This document shows positions 4,470 through 6,616 of a DNA stretch of 6,616 nt, in pieces. The notes under the pieces were generated by a model, which saw only the letters and a program-made list of their open reading frames with translations, ran no database searches and was not told where the DNA came from. The stretch spans positions 1 to 6,616 of the forward strand of contig JAITXR010000353.1 in NCBI GenBank assembly GCA_031284665.1, in the 5' to 3' direction. The stretch comes from Paludibacter sp. GTDB lineage: Bacteria; Bacteroidota; Bacteroidia; Bacteroidales; Paludibacteraceae. The translations under genes were made by a program, and so were the position numbers. Positions within the stretch are counted from its first letter, which is position 1. Each line of letters begins with the position of its first letter.

Positions 4470-6616
4470 TTATTTTCCCCATTCAATTTCCATTTTGTCG
4501 AATACAGTACTGTTTGTTCCGCCCGAAGATGTAAAAAACAAGCCTGCACCACCAAAAGTATTATGCGAAATTATGGTCTGAATATTAACAGTATTGGGAT
4601 AATCATCACCTTCTTTATTGGCAGTAGTTTCGGCGTGAACACGCAAAATATCTTTTTGCACTTCAATATTGATTTTACAGGCAGTAAGAAATGCAGTTGT
4701 TGTAACAGGCTCAGTAACAGGGGTTACTTGTCCGTTTTCGTATTTAATGATAAGAAAATCTACCGCCCGCGCCGATTTTGTAGTGCGGATAATGCGCAAT
4801 GCGTAGCCGGACATTGTTTGATTGTCGAATTTGATAAAAATATCCAGATATTGCCCCGCCATTCCAAAACCCTGAGCCGCAGTTTTACAGGGATTTGCCT
4901 GCAAGTAAATTCGCATATCGTCATATTTTTTTTCAACAGGGGTAAACAGCAGGCGCGAGCCTTTGACTAACGGAATTAGCCCCGAAATAGCGGCAGCACC
5001 ATCAGCACCTTTGCCGTATATCCAAGAATTTGCTGTATTCCGCCGATTTTTATTCCACTCATAATCAGTATTATCAACCGGCGAATAAACGTCGAGTGTC
5101 CAAAAACCGGCAAGAATTTTATCTTGTGGGAGAATTGGAAAATCGTGAAAATCGGTAGAGATATTTTGCGTTTTAACTTGTCGTGCCGTGATTGTTTTGT
5201 TGGTAAATGCAAATTTGCTTTCGCCGGTTAACGAATTTTTGTGGCGCGGCTCAACTTTTACAGCAATATAATAACCAACATCGTTTTGAGTGAGCGGATA
5301 TTGCAACTCAGGATTGCCATTGCGACTTACTTTTACCGCAATTGTATCGCTTGCCGTTTTATCTTTGAAACGATACCAGGTAATAATCGAATTGTCGGAC
5401 TGACTAAGTAATTCTATTTGATAATTGACATTCAGCGACTTATCGGCAGAATTTTCTTTAATCGTCGGTAAAGTAATAAACTCGGGCGCCGCTTTGGTTT
5501 TTGGAAGTACATCTACAACTGCCGCCGCCTCTAATCCTTCGTGAATTGAGGCTTGTAAAATCAGCCGCTTTGCATCATTGCTAAAATTCCGTCCGCTGAC
5601 TGTTGCTACATTTTTTTTGACATCGAGATAATAATAATTTTTTTCCTCGCCAAGTGCTTTATATTCAGCATTACGAGCAGTTTTATCGGGAAAATTTCCA
5701 AAACGATTATAAATCACTTGCAGTTTAGCATCCGATACTGATGTTTCGGTACTTGCCACAGCCGGTTGAAACAGCATTTGCGTGGCGATGCCTGTTAGCG
5801 AAATCACTCGTTCTTTTTCGGCAGCGCGCACAATTTCTTTTATTCCCATAGGATCCCAGTCGTCGTCGCCACAAAGCAGATTATATGTATTATAATAAAT
5901 TTTCCCCTGATATTCAAAGCAATAGGCATCTAAAATTCGTTTGCCGGTCATATCTACGGTTATTTCGGGTTTATCGGCATTAATAATTATTGGCTGTCCG
6001 TTGAGCGTTACATTCGACTGATAACCACGAAAATTATCGGTCGGATTTTGATTCCAGCCAATATAAATATTCTGATTTTTAGAATGATAGCGACTATTCA
6101 CCACAGCCACTTGACCTTGCACTTTGGTAAAATATTGTCGCTCGCCCTGCCGAACATCAAAATCACAGTTAAGCATCACCGAGCCTGTACCGCGAGTTCC
6201 ACCAAAAGGTTTTGACGAATAAAATCCGAAAGTACAGTTAAGATAAACGCCCGTAGCCAGAGCATCATCGGTACATTCAACATGGCAGCGGTCGAAAAGT
6301 GTTCGTTTGCCACCACTTAAATTGCAGGTATTCAATCGACTGAGAAAATGGCAGTTATGCGCCTCAATACGGTCGCCTTCGACAAAAGCAAGTTGCGCCT
6401 GAACAACTGTGGATGAGCGTTTTGGACGACTTAACGATGATTTTAGCGGAAAATCTAAATCCACATTACAATAATTTCCAATTGTAAGATTTGCAAAAAC
6501 GAGGTCGTTACCTTTAAAACTGAACATCGTAAAATTTCCCTTTGCCCCAAGCGATTGTCCGCGATTGCAGGCAAGTACAACATTGCGAGGGTCGTTAGTT
6601 AATCCTATAATTTTCA
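4470..6616 (-). CDS. Large pectinesterase-like beta-helix protein with Ig-like and jelly-roll-like regions (N-terminus outside window)
   Basis: The reading frame is open to the right edge, so the visible 714 residues lack the true N-terminus; the ATG at 6527 is internal. Numbering from the first whole codon, residues about 1-210 form short Asn/Cys-bearing beta-helix rungs (LNCTF, LNCDF). Residues 72-122 resemble carbohydrate esterase family 8 pectin methylesterases: QAQLAF where that family has QAVAL, RLNTC in place of QDTL, and DDALATG where it has DFIFG. A segment with YNLLCGDDDWDPMG follows near 244-257. Residues about 375-480 look Ig-like (ITWYRF, DVGYYIAV). About 500-714 look like a concanavalin-type jelly roll (LDIFIKF, YALRI, INIEV), often used for carbohydrate binding. 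It is probably exported and acts on or binds pectin-like polysaccharide together with the downstream esterase. Catalysis is uncertain because of the substitutions. The stop is TAA at 4472-4470. Confidence 0.85.
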   Translation of the reverse strand, partial: KIIGLTNDPRNVVLACNRGQSLGAKGNFTMFSFKGNDLVFANLTIGNYCNVDLDFPLKSSLSRPKRSSTVVQAQLAFVEGDRIEAHNCHFLSRLNTCNLSGGKRTLFDRCHVECTDDALATGVYLNCTFGFYSSKPFGGTRGTGSVMLNCDFDVRQGERQYFTKVQGQVAVVNSRYHSKNQNIYIGWNQNPTDNFRGYQSNVTLNGQPIIINADKPEITVDMTGKRILDAYCFEYQGKIYYNTYNLLCGDDDWDPMGIKEIVRAAEKERVISLTGIATQMLFQPAVASTETSVSDAKLQVIYNRFGNFPDKTARNAEYKALGEEKNYYYLDVKKNVATVSGRNFSNDAKRLILQASIHEGLEAAAVVDVLPKTKAAPEFITLPTIKENSADKSLNVNYQIELLSQSDNSIITWYRFKDKTASDTIAVKVSRNGNPELQYPLTQNDVGYYIAVKVEPRHKNSLTGESKFAFTNKTITARQVKTQNISTDFHDFPILPQDKILAGFWTLDVYSPVDNTDYEWNKNRRNTANSWIYGKGADGAAAISGLIPLVKGSRLLFTPVEKKYDDMRIYLQANPCKTAAQGFGMAGQYLDIFIKFDNQTMSGYALRIIRTTKSARAVDFLIIKYENGQVTPVTEPVTTTAFLTACKINIEVQKDILRVHAETTANKEGDDYPNTVNIQTIISHNTFGGAGLFFTSSGGTNSTVFDKMEIEWGK

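Noticed and set aside
4199..4970. Rightward open frames opposite the hydrolase and beta-helix genes
   Set aside because: They are antisense shadows of well-supported coding sequence with no recognisable domains.
6525..6527. ATG at 6527 as the true start of the beta-helix protein
   Set aside because: The frame continues open to the window edge at 6616 with coherent beta-helix sequence (GLTNDPRNVVLACNRGQ), so this methionine is internal.
1..6610. 10-bp inverted match between TTATAGGATT at 1-10 and AATCCTATAA at 6601-6610
   Set aside because: It does not extend further, the right copy is inside coding sequence, and the window ends are arbitrary; most likely chance.

Overview
The window looks like chromosomal DNA from a member of the Bacteroidetes, perhaps Bacteroidales. 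It is moderately AT-rich. Start codons lack Shine-Dalgarno sequences and have A-rich leaders, one good TAnnTTTG-type -7 box is present, and there is a secreted carbohydrate-active gene pair. No rRNA, tRNA or CRISPR array was seen. The genus cannot be fixed from sequence alone.

Layout. Positions 1-149 may hold the 5' end of a leftward gene cut by the window edge. It is divergent from prfC (313-1887, +), a complete peptide chain release factor 3. Between prfC and the next ordinary gene lies a compact mobile unit (about 2020-2660). It is a single-domain HUH/Y1 transposase (2121-2570, +) framed by two 81-bp modules in opposite orientation. Each module contains three small palindromes at identical mirror-image spacings, which is the arrangement expected of a REP-associated tyrosine transposase (RAYT) or IS200-like unit. 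A possible degenerate relative of the module lies just upstream (1940-1996). Downstream is an AT-rich orphan lipoprotein gene (2722-3333, +).

The right half is leftward. A large secreted-type protein (4470-6616, 5' end outside the window) has a pectinesterase-like right-handed beta-helix, an Ig-like region and a C-terminal jelly-roll-like region. It is followed by a signal-peptide-bearing alpha/beta hydrolase of the acetyl-esterase type (3478-4347). The two probably act together on an acetylated or esterified plant polysaccharide such as pectin, as one end of a polysaccharide-utilisation cluster that continues to the right of the window.

The most unusual signals are non-coding. One is the exact mirror symmetry of the palindrome modules around the transposase. 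The other is a set of tandem 7-bp repeats of several sequence families (CACTCTC, ATTGTCA/AATATCA, AGTATYR) on both sides of the hydrolase gene, one tract overlapping its stop codon. The beta-helix protein also appears to carry a CE8-like active-site region with substituted key residues.
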